NCBI RefSeq assembly: GCF_008520305.1
Contig: NZ_ML703256.1
Coordinates: forward strand, 58,815 to 122,814
Source: Mesorhizobium sp. SARCC-RB16n
Lineage (GTDB): Bacteria; Pseudomonadota; Alphaproteobacteria; Rhizobiales; Rhizobiaceae
DNA: 64,000 nucleotides
Direction: 5' to 3'
Below are positions 51,258 through 60,397 of the stretch, piece by piece. Under the pieces are notes generated by a model, which was given only the letters and a program-made list of their open reading frames with translations, was not told the origin of the DNA and did no database searches. The position numbers and the translations under genes were made by a program. Numbering within the stretch: the stretch's first letter is position 1; every line of letters starts with the position of its first letter.

Positions 51258-52379
51258 TCAGAACTTCAGTTTCTGCATGGCCATCATCAGGTCTGTGGAG
51301 ATGCCCGAAGTGACCGGTTGGGCGAAAAGCACGCTGATCGATGTCACGGCCGGCGAGGTCGGGTTGTTGATCTCGTACATGCTGGTGAAGCGGGTCAGGA
51401 ACTTGTTCAGTTTCACGGGATCCGTGAAATCCGAAATGTCGAGCTTCTGCCCGAACAGTTGTGCCTGCTTGTCGATGTCGGCGGTGGCGAAGGAATCGGG
51501 CAGCCCCAGCGCGGTGCGCACGACGCTGGCAAGCGCGGTGTCGGCCAGCACGTCGTACCAGCTGGTGATGTCGGGTGCCTTGCGCTGGAAATAGAGCGCC
51601 AGCCGCACGCCCTCATTGGTCTGGCCGGCATCCTCTTCCAGCGTCTGGCGCATGTATTTGTCGACGGTCGGCTGCTGCGCTGGATTGATGGTGGTGGCAT
51701 TCTCGCCGTACTGTTCGAAGTTGAGGGCCGTTGCCAGTCCCGCGTAAGCCGGGTTCGTCTGCTTGTTGGCGACACTGTTGGGGTCGCGCACGCCACCCTG
51801 CAGGACCTGCTTGATAAGGTCCTTGTCCTCCGTCGCCGAATCGAGGCCGTATGCGGCCAGCGCGTAGGTGTAGAGCCGGCTGTTCGACATCAGGTCGTCG
51901 ACGGACTTCACCTTGGTGATGTTGGCGAGATAGTAAGTCGTCTCGCCCTTCACATAGTCCGAATTCGGATCGAGACCGGCGATTTGCGCCTGTATGGCGT
52001 AGTTCTTCGTCACCAGCTGCTGGGCCTTGTTGTAGATCGTCGCATCAGCGCCGTTGGCAGCGAAGTTGAAGGCGCTGACGAAAGCGGCGTAGCGCTTGTC
52101 GGTCAGCTTGTTGGCGAAACTGTTGGAATCGGAAACGCCTTCCTTGAGCGCCTTGACCATGAACGCCTTGGCGTAGTCCATATCCTCGAGGCCGTAGGCC
52201 TTCATGGCATATTTGAACAGCCGATCATTGTTGACGAAATCGTCGATCGATTTCACCTTGGTGATGTTGGCGAGATAATATTGGGTATCGCGATCGACCG
52301 TCGGCTGTTGCTCGATGCGGTCGATCGACTTGTTGATGTCTTTGGTGATCAACTGGTAGCTGGTATAGGTACTGAGCAA
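51258..52379 (-). CDS. DUF1217 protein with tandem internal repeats, flagellar locus
   Basis: About 373 residues. Two clear repeats of about 130 residues share YYLANITKVKS(I/V)DD, then a Y(A)xxAYGL and FxVKALKEGVSD/IKQVLQGGVRDPNS(F/V)ANK pattern; a third, more distant copy fills the C-terminus. No signal or membrane span is seen; the function is unknown. DUF1217 genes recur in rhizobial motility loci, so a flagellar (perhaps exported) role is likely. GGAGG at 52387-52391 favours the TTG at 52379 (seven-base spacing) over the GTG at 52385 (one base). It diverges from motA. Confidence 0.75.
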   Translation of the reverse strand: MLSTYTSYQLITKDINKSIDRIEQQPTVDRDTQYYLANITKVKSIDDFVNNDRLFKYAMKAYGLEDMDYAKAFMVKALKEGVSDSNSFANKLTDKRYAAFVSAFNFAANGADATIYNKAQQLVTKNYAIQAQIAGLDPNSDYVKGETTYYLANITKVKSVDDLMSNSRLYTYALAAYGLDSATEDKDLIKQVLQGGVRDPNSVANKQTNPAYAGLATALNFEQYGENATTINPAQQPTVDKYMRQTLEEDAGQTNEGVRLALYFQRKAPDITSWYDVLADTALASVVRTALGLPDSFATADIDKQAQLFGQKLDISDFTDPVKLNKFLTRFTSMYEINNPTSPAVTSISVLFAQPVTSGISTDLMMAMQKLKF

Positions 52380-52536
52380 GGACACGCCTCCGGCCGAAGC
52401 TATGCCGGCACGATAAGCTCACTTCCTTGCGCGAAACTGAATCGCCAACTTTCGGTTCCATAGCGGCTCGGATTCAAGCCTCACACAAGGCACGGGGACT
52501 ATCCCTTGTCCGACGTGAAATGCGGAAGGACCGGTC

Positions 52537-53412
52537 GTGGGCATTCTGATTGGACTTGTGGTGACGCTCGGCTGCGTCCTTGGCGGCTTCATGGCCATGG
52601 GCGGGCATCTGCACGTGCTGGTTCAGCCGTGGGAGGCCGTGGTCATCTGCGGCGCCGCGCTCGGCACTTTCCTGGTCGCCAATCCGATGAAGACGGTCAA
52701 GGATACCGGCAAGGGCATACTGGAGGCCTTCAAGCAGGCTGTGCCGAAGGAGCAGGACTACCTGGAAACGCTCGGCGTGCTGCACAGCCTGATGCGCGAG
52801 CTGCGCTCCAAGTCGCGCAGCGAGGTCGAGGCGCATATCGACAATCCGGAGGAGTCGGCGATCTTCCAGGCCTTTCCGACCGTGCTCAAGAACCACGACC
52901 TGATGAATTTCATCTGCGACTACTGCCGCATCATCATCATCGGCAATGCCCGCTCGCATGAGATCGAGGCGCTGATGGACGAGGAAATCCAGACCATCAA
53001 GTCCGACAAGATGAAGGCCTATCACGCGCTGGTCGCGGTCGGCGACGGCCTGCCGGCGCTCGGCATCGTCGCCGCCGTGCTCGGCGTGGTCAAGGCGATG
53101 GGCGCCCTCGACCAGTCGCCGGAAATCCTCGGCGGCCTGATCGGCGCAGCGCTGGTCGGCACCTTTCTCGGCATCTTCCTGTCCTACGCGGTGGTCGGAC
53201 CTGTCGCCACCAAGATCAAGACAGTGCGCGAGAAGAAGAACCGCCTCTACATCATCGTCAAGCAGACGCTGCTCGCCTACATGAACGGCGCGCTGCCGCA
53301 GGTGGCGATCGAGTTCGGCCGCAAGACCATCTCCTCCTATGAGCGGCCGACCATCGACGCCGTCGAGCAGAGCACGATGAACACCGGCAGCGCCGAGAAG
53401 AAGGCCGCCTGA
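52537..53412 (+). CDS. motA: Flagellar motor stator protein MotA
   Basis: A 291-residue inner-membrane proton-channel subunit. Four spans are expected: about 1-22 ([22 protein letters not shown]), 34-50, then after a large cytoplasmic loop about 165-185 ([20 protein letters not shown]) and 200-222 ([24 protein letters not shown]). The loop has the charged [21 protein letters not shown] region contacting FliG. The start is a GTG at 52537 with AAGGA upstream. It heads motA-fliM-fliN-fliG-flhB; its partner motB is on the other strand 16 kb away. Confidence 0.96.
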   Translation: MGILIGLVVTLGCVLGGFMAMGGHLHVLVQPWEAVVICGAALGTFLVANPMKTVKDTGKGILEAFKQAVPKEQDYLETLGVLHSLMRELRSKSRSEVEAHIDNPEESAIFQAFPTVLKNHDLMNFICDYCRIIIIGNARSHEIEALMDEEIQTIKSDKMKAYHALVAVGDGLPALGIVAAVLGVVKAMGALDQSPEILGGLIGAALVGTFLGIFLSYAVVGPVATKIKTVREKKNRLYIIVKQTLLAYMNGALPQVAIEFGRKTISSYERPTIDAVEQSTMNTGSAEKKAA

Positions 53413-53444
53413 GCGATGCACGACAGATCGGCGCCAAAGCTGTC

Positions 53445-54392
53445 ATGACGAGTCCGGGCAGCCCCTTGCAAGCGCGTTCGTTGATCATCGAGCGTCTGGT
53501 CGGCGACAGCGGCGAGGCCGATCAGGTCATCGATGCCGGCCGCGCCATGGCCGAACGGGCCGTACCGCTGCTGCAGAAGGCGCTCTCCAGCGAGCTCGGC
53601 GCTCCTGTAAGCGTCGACCTCAAGGCCGTCGAGGTCAGCCGTGTCCCTGAGGCGCGTTCGCGCGCCGGCGATACCTTCGCCATGACCGTTGTCGGCTCAC
53701 CGGCATCCTCGGACGCGATGACCCTCGTCATCGACGCTCCCGCGATCGCGATCATCGTCTCGACGCTGTTCGGCGGCGACCCGGACATGCCGGTGTCGCC
53801 GATCGAGCGCGACCTGTCGCCGATCGAGGCCGACGTCTCGACCATGGTGTTCCAGGAGGTGGCGCAGGCGCTGAACGGGTCGGGACGACGCTCGCTCGAA
53901 CTGCGGCTGCCCGCGCCACGCGCCATGTCGGGCATCGAGGCCAGACGACACGTGTTGCGCGACGGTGCCGCGATCCGCATCGTCCTCGGCATCTCGACGC
54001 CGGTCGACAGCGGCTCGATCACGGTGACGATACCGCAGCGTATCGTGCTGGCCGGCCGCGACGGTACGGCCAGCGTCAGCGAGGACGATCACGGCACTAG
54101 CTGGCGGGCACGCTTTTCGGAAGAGGTGATGCGCTCGACCGTGGCGCTCGAAGCCACCATGCCGCTGGCGCGGCTGACGCTCGGAGACCTCGCCGATCTC
54201 GAAGTTGGCCAGGTGATCGACTTCGACGAAACGGCGCAATCACGGGCTCGCCTCGGCGCGCGCGGCCAGACGCTGTTCGTATGCGAGTTCGGCAAACTGG
54301 GGCAGAATTACACCGTCCGAATCAAGCATCCCTTCGATGCCGGGCAGGATTTCATCGACGGGCTCATGCCGGCTGGTGCCGGGCGCGCCTGA
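53445..54392 (+). CDS. fliM: Motor switch protein FliM
   Basis: A 315-residue C-ring protein. Middle CheC-like domain (about 40-220) and C-terminal SpoA domain (about 230-305: VALEATMPLARLTLGDLADLEVGQVIDFDETAQSRARLGARGQTLFVCEFGKLGQNYTVRI). The N-terminus lacks the classical LSQxEIDxLL CheY-binding motif of enterics, as in other rhizobial FliM proteins, which diverge strongly. It follows motA by 32 bases. Confidence 0.9.
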   Translation: MTSPGSPLQARSLIIERLVGDSGEADQVIDAGRAMAERAVPLLQKALSSELGAPVSVDLKAVEVSRVPEARSRAGDTFAMTVVGSPASSDAMTLVIDAPAIAIIVSTLFGGDPDMPVSPIERDLSPIEADVSTMVFQEVAQALNGSGRRSLELRLPAPRAMSGIEARRHVLRDGAAIRIVLGISTPVDSGSITVTIPQRIVLAGRDGTASVSEDDHGTSWRARFSEEVMRSTVALEATMPLARLTLGDLADLEVGQVIDFDETAQSRARLGARGQTLFVCEFGKLGQNYTVRIKHPFDAGQDFIDGLMPAGAGRA

Positions 54393-54409
54393 GCTTTTGG
54401 AGACGACGC

Positions 54410-54796
54410 ATGGCCAAGACCAAGGTAGAACCAGCGCTCGACCAGCCGGACGAGCAGCTCGACCGTGCCATCGAGGAATTGCGCGGGGTCCTGCACGAAG
54501 AAGAGCAGCGCCCCGAGATGGCGGCAAGGGCCGCGGCATCGGCCAATTCAAGCGTCATCATGAACATCCCCGTCGATGTCCAGATCATCCTCGGCAGTAC
54601 AGAGATGGCGGTCGCCGATCTGATGGCCCTGCAGAAGGGTTCGACGGTCGCGCTCAACCGCCGCATCGGCGAACCGGTCGATGTCGTGGTGAACGGCCGC
54701 AAAATAGCGCGCGGCGAGATCACCGTGCTGGAAAGCGACCCTTCGCGCTTCGGCATCAGGCTGACCGAAATCATCGCCGGCACGAAGGGCGCCTAG
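54410..54796 (+). CDS. fliN: Motor switch protein FliN
   Basis: A 128-residue protein: a disordered, acidic first 45 residues, then the SpoA domain VIMNIPVDVQIILGSTEMAVADLMALQKGSTVALNRRIGEPVDVVVNGRKIARGEITVLESDPSRFGIRLTEII, a clear FliN. It forms the base of the C-ring and receives FliH for export. The ATG at 54410 has GGAG upstream, 17 bases after the fliM stop. Confidence 0.96.
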   Translation: MAKTKVEPALDQPDEQLDRAIEELRGVLHEEEQRPEMAARAAASANSSVIMNIPVDVQIILGSTEMAVADLMALQKGSTVALNRRIGEPVDVVVNGRKIARGEITVLESDPSRFGIRLTEIIAGTKGA

Positions 54797-54839
54797 GCAT
54801 GGCTGGCAGGGCTTGCCGATGGCAGCGGAGGCGAGAGGC

Positions 54840-55853
54840 ATGACAACGCCGCTAACGACCCTGACACGCGCACAGAAGGCGGCCGCCATACTGGTGGCGA
54901 TGGGCAAACCGTCGGCCAGCCGCCTGTTGAAATTCTTCAAGCAGGAAGAACTGAAGGCGCTGATCGAGGGCGCCCGGCTGCTCAGGACCATTCCGCAGAG
55001 CGATCTCGAGCGCATCGTCGCCGAATTCGAGGCCGAGTTCACCGAGGGCGCGGGCCTGCTCGATTCCGCCGACAGGATGGACACCATCCTCAACGAGTCG
55101 CTCTCCCCCGAAGAGATGAGCGCCATCATGGGCAACAAGAAGCCGGAGGCGGCACCTGAAGGGCCGCCGCCGATCTGGCCCGATCTCGAAAAGCTCGAAC
55201 CCTCGCGGCTGGGCGCCTTCCTCGCGGGCGAACATCCGCAGACGGCGGCCATGGTGCTGTCGAAACTGGCGCCGCAGGCGGCGGCGAGCGTGCTTTTGAC
55301 GCTGACGAAGCCGATGCGCGGCGAAATCATCAAGCGCATGGTGACGATGGCCAATGTTCCGGCGGCCGCCACCAGGATCGTCGAGAACCGGCTGCGCGCC
55401 AGCGTGCTGTCGGACACCTCGACCAAGGACACTTCGGCCGGGCAGGCGCGAGTCGCCAGCGTGCTCAACGAGCTGGAAAAGCCCCTGCTCGATGAGGTCA
55501 TGCAGGATCTCGAAGCCGCCGGCACGCCCGACCTCGACGGTGTCCGAGCCCGGCTGTTCGCTTTTGACGACCTGCCGCTGCTCACCCAGAAGGCGCGCGT
55601 GCTTCTGTTCGACGGGCTGTCGACCGAGCTTGTCACGCTGGCGCTGCGCGGCACGTCGGCGGCGCTGGCCGAAGCGGTACTGTCGGCGATCGGCGCCCGC
55701 TCCCGGCGCATGATCGAGGCCGAACTCGGGCAAGGATCGGACGGCGTTCCCGCCGCCGACATCATGGCGGCACGAAAGACGATCGTGACGACCACCATCC
55801 GGCTGTCGCGCGAAGGCGCATTCGAGCTTCCCTCGACGCAGAACGCCGCCTAA
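54840..55853 (+). CDS. fliG: Motor switch protein FliG
   Basis: A 337-residue C-ring protein. FliF-binding N-domain (LTRAQKAAAILVAMGKPSASRLLKFFKQEELKALIEGARLL), middle domain with the EHPQT motif (FLAGEHPQTAAMVLSKLAPQAAASVLLTL, about 128-155), and C-domain with the torque helix region (AFDDLPLLTQKARVLLFDGLSTELVTLALRGTSAALAEAVLSAIGARSRRMIEAEL). The ATG at 54840 has GGAGGCGAGAG upstream. It is the rotor element facing MotA. Confidence 0.96.
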   Translation: MTTPLTTLTRAQKAAAILVAMGKPSASRLLKFFKQEELKALIEGARLLRTIPQSDLERIVAEFEAEFTEGAGLLDSADRMDTILNESLSPEEMSAIMGNKKPEAAPEGPPPIWPDLEKLEPSRLGAFLAGEHPQTAAMVLSKLAPQAAASVLLTLTKPMRGEIIKRMVTMANVPAAATRIVENRLRASVLSDTSTKDTSAGQARVASVLNELEKPLLDEVMQDLEAAGTPDLDGVRARLFAFDDLPLLTQKARVLLFDGLSTELVTLALRGTSAALAEAVLSAIGARSRRMIEAELGQGSDGVPAADIMAARKTIVTTTIRLSREGAFELPSTQNAA

Positions 55854-55856
55854 GGC

Positions 55857-56939
55857 ATGTCCGACGCCGTCGACAAGGATTCGAAAACCGAAGAGGCGAC
55901 GGAAAAGAAGATCCGCGACACCATCGAACAGGGCAAGTTGCCCCATTCGAGAGAAACCGCGATCCTGGCTTCCTTTGTCGCCATACTCGTATTCACCGTC
56001 TTCTATGCCAAGGACGCCATCGTCGAGCTCGGCATGTTCCTGTCGATGTTTCTCGAGAAGCCCGAGGCCTGGCCGATGGACACCGAGACCGATGTCATCG
56101 AGCTCTACAAGATCGTCATGCTGGAAGTGGGCCGCGCCGTACTCAGCCTGCTGGTGCTGCTGACCGTTGCCGGCATCGGGGCCTCGGTGCTGCAGAACAT
56201 GCCGCAATTCGTCGGCGAGCGGATCAGGCCGCAGATGTCACGCATCTCGATCGTCAAGGGCTGGAACCGGATGTTCGGCGCCCAGGGCTGGGTCGAATTC
56301 CTGAAGTCCCTTGCAAAAGTCGGTTTTGCCATCGCCGTGCTCACTTTCACGCTGTCGGAGGATCACCGCAAGCTGCTTTCCGGCATGATCACCAATCCGG
56401 TCGCTTTCGGCCTCGTTATCCGCGGCATCGCCGTCGACATACTGGTCGCGATCGTCTTCGTCATGGGACTGATCGCGGCGATCGACATCGTCTGGTCGCG
56501 CTTCCACTGGAAGCAGGACCTGCGCATGAGCAAGCAGGAGGTCAAGGACGAGTTCAAGCAGTCCGAGGGCGACCCGATCGTCAAGGCGCGGCTGCGGTCA
56601 TTGGCCCGCGACCGCGCGCGCAAGCGGATGATGACGGCGGTGCCGCGCGCGACGCTTGTTATCGCCAACCCCACCCACTTCTCGATCGCGTTGAAATATG
56701 TGCGCGACGAGGATTCGGCGCCGCTCGTGGTGGCGAAGGGGCAGGACCTCGTGGCGCTGAAAATCCGCGAGATCGCCAAGGAACACAACATCCCGATCTT
56801 CGAGGACGTGGCGCTCGCCCGCTCCATGTACAAGCAAGTTTCGGTCGATAATGTGATCCCGTCGCAATTCTACCAGGCCGTCGCCGAACTGGTGCGGATC
56901 GTCTACTCGAAAAAGGCTGAGCGCAGACAGATTTCATGA
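55857..56939 (+). CDS. flhB: Flagellar export switch protein FlhB
   Basis: A 360-residue inner-membrane protein with four spans in the first 215 residues, then a cytoplasmic domain with the autocleavage site NPTH (VIANPTHFSIALKY, about residue 268). Cleavage between Asn and Pro lets the export gate switch from rod/hook to filament substrates, under FliK control. It starts three bases after the fliG stop and shares ATGA with the next gene. Confidence 0.97.
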   Translation: MSDAVDKDSKTEEATEKKIRDTIEQGKLPHSRETAILASFVAILVFTVFYAKDAIVELGMFLSMFLEKPEAWPMDTETDVIELYKIVMLEVGRAVLSLLVLLTVAGIGASVLQNMPQFVGERIRPQMSRISIVKGWNRMFGAQGWVEFLKSLAKVGFAIAVLTFTLSEDHRKLLSGMITNPVAFGLVIRGIAVDILVAIVFVMGLIAAIDIVWSRFHWKQDLRMSKQEVKDEFKQSEGDPIVKARLRSLARDRARKRMMTAVPRATLVIANPTHFSIALKYVRDEDSAPLVVAKGQDLVALKIREIAKEHNIPIFEDVALARSMYKQVSVDNVIPSQFYQAVAELVRIVYSKKAERRQIS

Positions 56940-57370
56940 ACCGCCAACCGCACGCAAAATCCCGCGAGATCATCGTCGCCAGCGCCATCGAGCAGGTGGT
57001 CGGTGAACTGAGGCTGATCGACGTCGCCGACTATATCGCCTTCATCCGGCTGGAGCATTTCGCCTGCCTGTCGGACCTGGTCGATTCAGCGGTGGAGCTG
57101 TTCTTCATGCCGGGTACACTGAGGCTCGGCCATGGTGGCGAGGCGCATGTCGACTGGAGCGGCAGCCCGCGCATCGTGCTCGACCTCGAGTTCAGGCCAC
57201 CCGGCGTGACCGTCTATTTCCAACTGACTCTGAGCGAGACCGGCAACACGGTCGTGGTCAACTACGTGTCGTTTGAAAAACCCGGCGAAGACCCCGAGCA
57301 CAATACGGCGCTGCTGGAGGCGGTGATCGAACAGGCCCGCATCCGCAAGGTCGAACCGCTGGCGTTCTAA
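56936..57370 (+). CDS. Unknown protein coupled to flhB
   Basis: A 144-residue soluble protein. Helical start (REIIVASAIEQVVGELRLIDVADYIAFIRLEHFACLSDLVDSAVELFF) and a beta-rich second half (GTLRLGHGGEAHVDWSGSPRIVLDLEFRPPGVTVYFQLTLSETGNTVVVNYVSFE). The family is not recognised; no membrane span or signal. The start overlaps the flhB stop (ATGA), so it is made from the same transcript as flhB and probably serves export or motor function. A hypothetical gene in the corresponding position (between flhB and visR) exists in Sinorhizobium. It converges on visR with a 23-base gap. Confidence 0.8.
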   Translation: MNRQPHAKSREIIVASAIEQVVGELRLIDVADYIAFIRLEHFACLSDLVDSAVELFFMPGTLRLGHGGEAHVDWSGSPRIVLDLEFRPPGVTVYFQLTLSETGNTVVVNYVSFEKPGEDPEHNTALLEAVIEQARIRKVEPLAF

Positions 57371-57393
57371 AGCGCCTTTATCAGGCGACAGTC

Positions 57394-58164
57394 TTACTCG
57401 ATCAGGCCAAGCCGCAGCGCCTTGGCGACTGCCTGGTTGCGGTTGACGGCATTGAGCTTCTGGGTCGACTGGGTGAGGTACTGGTTGGCGGTGTGCACCG
57501 ACAGTTTCAGGAGCCGCGCGATCTCCTCGCTGGTGTTGCCGTTGGCGGTCAGCTTCAGGCATTCGAGCTCGCGCTTGGAGATCGAGCGCATTCTGCCGGC
57601 ATCGCCGGGACGCATGCGCGCGACCGCGGCAAACAACGAGAAGCAGCGAGCGTGGATTTCGTAGAGCGCATCCTGGGGCAGCGCGATCTCCGATCCCAGA
57701 AAGACGACGAGGCCGCATTGTCCGCGATCGGCGTGGACGGGAAAGGCAATGCCGCTCGATCCGGGTGTCAGCGGCGCGATCTGCCCGGTCCAGGCGAGAT
57801 TGCCGAACATGTCGGCCATGGCTGCCACGCCATCATCCGTCCACCAGCGCGGCTCGGTCGAAATCCGGCTATGGCGAACGATGTCCTCGCCATTGGCGCC
57901 TGAAATAAACTTCGTCGCCACAGCGGTGCCGGGATAGTCGGAATCAAAGCAGGGGACCAGCCGGGCGCGCTCCGGCGACGGGCTGACGAAGAACAGGCCG
58001 AAGGCCGAGGCGTTGATGTCGACTGATATCCAGCGGCAGCGGCGCACCGCATCGGGAATGGTGACGGCGTGATGTGTCTCGGATCCCAGCGAAAAGGCGC
58101 CGAAAGGGCTGTGCTGCTCGTTGAAAAGGGCTTCCGCGGCGTCTTTGATGGCGGCGTGTTTCAA
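57394..58164 (-). CDS. visR: LuxR-type master motility regulator VisR
   Basis: A 256-residue protein. N-terminal ligand-type domain (about 20-170), C-terminal LuxR helix-turn-helix (about 188-250: MRSISKRELECLKLTANGNTSEEIARLLKLSVHTANQYLTQSTQKLNAVNRNQAVAKALRLGLI). With VisN it forms the heteromeric global activator of rhizobial motility that acts on rem. The start is a TTG at 58164 that overlaps the visN stop (TTGA), which should hold the two subunits near equal amounts. Confidence 0.92.
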   Translation of the reverse strand: MKHAAIKDAAEALFNEQHSPFGAFSLGSETHHAVTIPDAVRRCRWISVDINASAFGLFFVSPSPERARLVPCFDSDYPGTAVATKFISGANGEDIVRHSRISTEPRWWTDDGVAAMADMFGNLAWTGQIAPLTPGSSGIAFPVHADRGQCGLVVFLGSEIALPQDALYEIHARCFSLFAAVARMRPGDAGRMRSISKRELECLKLTANGNTSEEIARLLKLSVHTANQYLTQSTQKLNAVNRNQAVAKALRLGLIE

Positions 58165-58871
58165 ATGATGCCACTCCTGATAGCCGTGGCGATGGCCATC
58201 GCACGGTTGCTGGCCGCGAATTTCTGGATGGCGTGGGTGATGTAGCTGTTGACCGTGTTGGAGGAGACGCCAAGGATGACCGCCACCTCGTCGGTGGTCT
58301 TGCCTTCCGAAACCCAGAACAGGCATTCGCGCTCGCGGTCCGACAGCGGATCCTGCATGGCCGCGGCGGCGATCAACTGCGGAATGTGCGAGAGCGCGTA
58401 GCAGCATTTCAACTGCGCCTTCATCAGCGCCGGCTGGTCGATCCGGCCTGCAGCCGCCGCCGAGAACAAGGCGAACAGGCGCTGGCGGCCGACATTCAGC
58501 CGCAGAGAATATATCTCGGCATGGCCGAGCACGTCGAGCAGCCGGGCCTCTTCGCCCGAGACCAGCCCGTCGGCATCCGGCGCGTGGGCCGCCACCAACG
58601 GTGTCGGACGGATGCCGGGAGCGGCGGTGAGCGGTCCCTGGGCAAGGCCGGCGATCAGCCGCTTGCCGATCAGTTCGATGGCGTCGAAGATCCAGTTCGA
58701 GGAGACGATACGCGCATCGTTGCGGTCCTGGTCATGGACGATGGCGACCAGCATGTAGCTGTCGGCGCCGATCTCTGCGGTCAGCTCCATGAAGAAGCTG
58801 GTGAGATCACCGCGTGACGTCAGGCGCGAGCCTAATGTGTCGGATTGAAGAGGCGCGGCGGGACTGCTCAT
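58161..58871 (-). CDS. visN: LuxR-type master motility regulator VisN
   Basis: A 236-residue protein. N-terminal sensory-type domain (about 15-160), LuxR helix-turn-helix at about 172-236 (MQDPLSDRERECLFWVSEGKTTDEVAVILGVSSNTVNSYITHAIQKFAASNRAMAIATAI). Partner of VisR; together they activate rem and in turn the flagellar, motor and chemotaxis genes. The ATG at 58871 has only a weak ribosome site (AGCAG). The 470 bases upstream (58872-59341) hold its promoter region, the terminator of the deacetylase operon, and no other gene that could be supported. Confidence 0.93.
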   Translation of the reverse strand: MSSPAAPLQSDTLGSRLTSRGDLTSFFMELTAEIGADSYMLVAIVHDQDRNDARIVSSNWIFDAIELIGKRLIAGLAQGPLTAAPGIRPTPLVAAHAPDADGLVSGEEARLLDVLGHAEIYSLRLNVGRQRLFALFSAAAAGRIDQPALMKAQLKCCYALSHIPQLIAAAAMQDPLSDRERECLFWVSEGKTTDEVAVILGVSSNTVNSYITHAIQKFAASNRAMAIATAIRSGII

Positions 58872-59269
58872 CTGCTGCTTTTGGCCGGAATCGATTCTGA
58901 TGTCCGGTTGCTGGGAGAGCCAGCCGCCGAACTCGAAAACGCGTTACTTTTACGAGACACACACGAGGCGCGGGGTCGCGCCCAACCAGACGGAATCCAT
59001 TCAGGGAACGCGAAGACATCCGCGTCTGGCGCCGGAAAAGTCCGGAACGTGAGACTTTGGGTGGTCGCCGCGCCCCCTGAGGACCGGCTGATTCGGGTCT
59101 AATCTACCCGCAGATGAATCCGACATCAAACGCGATTTGACAAAATCGAATCGGAGGGACTCTGCTTGCGACTCAGGGGCCGGCTCCGTGCCTTTCCATG
59201 GGTGGGGACGTCGAGCCGTGCAGGCCGGCCATATCGTTTGCGACGGGCTCGTCGGGTGCCGCTGGATGC

Positions 59270-59293
59270 AAAAAAGGGCAGCTGATGCCACCC
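59270..59293 (-). terminator. Rho-independent terminator of the TetR-deacetylase operon
   Basis: On the minus strand GGGTGGC - ATCA - GCTGCCC (seven pairs, two G-U) followed directly by TTTTTT. It lies about 50 bases past the deacetylase stop. Confidence 0.8.
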
Positions 59294-59341
59294 TTCCTTT
59301 GTCCTTCCTTTGTGCGGACCGCCGTCCTCCGGACGATGGAT

Positions 59342-60373
59342 CTAACGATCCTCGAAGCCGGTCAGCACGCCGACGGCATTGATGCCGATCTCCTCGACGG
59401 CATAGCCGCCCTCCTGGACGAACAGCGTCGGCAGGCCGAGTTTGGCGATGCGCTGGCCGATCTTAGGATAGTCGGGGCTTTTCAGCTTGAACTGGCTGAT
59501 CGGGTCCTTCTCGAAGGTGTCGACGCCGAGCGAGACGACGACGATGTCGGGCGCATAGGCGGCGAGCCTGGCGCAGGCATCTTCCAGTGAGGCATTCCAG
59601 GCATCCCAGTTGGTGCCGAAGGGCATGGGATAGTTGATGTTGAAGCCTTCGCCGGCGCCAGCGCCCCGCTCATCGGCGTGGCCGAGGAAGAACGGATATT
59701 CGACCATCGGATCGCCGTGCAGGTTGAGAACCTGCACGTCGGCGCGGTCATAGAAGATCTCCTGCGTGCCGTTGCCATGGTGGTAGTCGACGTCGAGGAT
59801 CGAGACGCGTTTGGCACCCTGGTCACGGAACCATTGCGCGGCGACCGCAGCGTTGTTGATGTAGCAATAGCCGCCCATGAAGCCGGCCCCGGCATGATGG
59901 CCGGGCGGGCGGCAGAGCGCGAAGGCCGACCTCTCGCCGTCCTTGACCAGGCCGGCGGCGGTCAGCGCGACGTCATAGGATGATTTGATCGCGGTCCAGG
60001 TGCCCTCAACGAAGGTGGCGCCGCCGTCGAAGGAATAGTAGCCGAGCAGGGCGTCGATGCGCTTGGGCGGCACGTCGCCGCGCAGGCCGCGCGTCGGCCA
60101 GGTAAAGGGCATGGCCGTGCCGCTGTGGCCCTCAGCCACCCATTGCAGCCAGACGGTCGGCAAGAAGTCGATGTAGTCGGCCCTGTGGACGCGCTTGGCC
60201 GCGGCAAGGTCGTGCTCGACCGGCGCGATGATCGGGCCGAGCTTCTCGCTTTCGACCCGCGCCTTGATGAACTCCGCGCGCGAAGGCTTTTCAAAGCCGG
60301 GCACGATGGCTGAGGTAACCAGTTCCATCTGGCCGGCATGGCCGGCGTGAAGCGGTGAATAGACAGTCTTCAT
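59342..60373 (-). CDS. aphA: Histone-deacetylase-family amidohydrolase, acetylpolyamine amidohydrolase-like
   Basis: A 343-residue zinc amidohydrolase. Motifs: CRPPGHHAGAGFMGGYCYINNAAVAA (catalytic His pair, about residue 158), ILDVDYHHGNGTQEIF (Zn ligands Asp and His, about 195), DPMVEYPFFLGHADERG, and VVVSLGVDTFEKDPISQFKL with the third ligand. Length and DVDYHHGNGTQ match bacterial acetylpolyamine amidohydrolases, which remove acetyl groups from N-acetylputrescine or N-acetylcadaverine. The ATG at 60373 has AGAGGAA upstream. It lies 24 bases after a TetR gene on the same strand. Confidence 0.85.
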   Translation of the reverse strand: MKTVYSPLHAGHAGQMELVTSAIVPGFEKPSRAEFIKARVESEKLGPIIAPVEHDLAAAKRVHRADYIDFLPTVWLQWVAEGHSGTAMPFTWPTRGLRGDVPPKRIDALLGYYSFDGGATFVEGTWTAIKSSYDVALTAAGLVKDGERSAFALCRPPGHHAGAGFMGGYCYINNAAVAAQWFRDQGAKRVSILDVDYHHGNGTQEIFYDRADVQVLNLHGDPMVEYPFFLGHADERGAGAGEGFNINYPMPFGTNWDAWNASLEDACARLAAYAPDIVVVSLGVDTFEKDPISQFKLKSPDYPKIGQRIAKLGLPTLFVQEGGYAVEEIGINAVGVLTGFEDR

Positions 60374-60397
60374 GAAATTCCTCTCGAAATGCGACAA

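Noticed and set aside
59001-59291. A 96-codon minus-strand frame in the gap upstream of visN
   Set aside because: It overlaps the operon terminator at 59270-59293, has no ribosome site and an unlikely composition.
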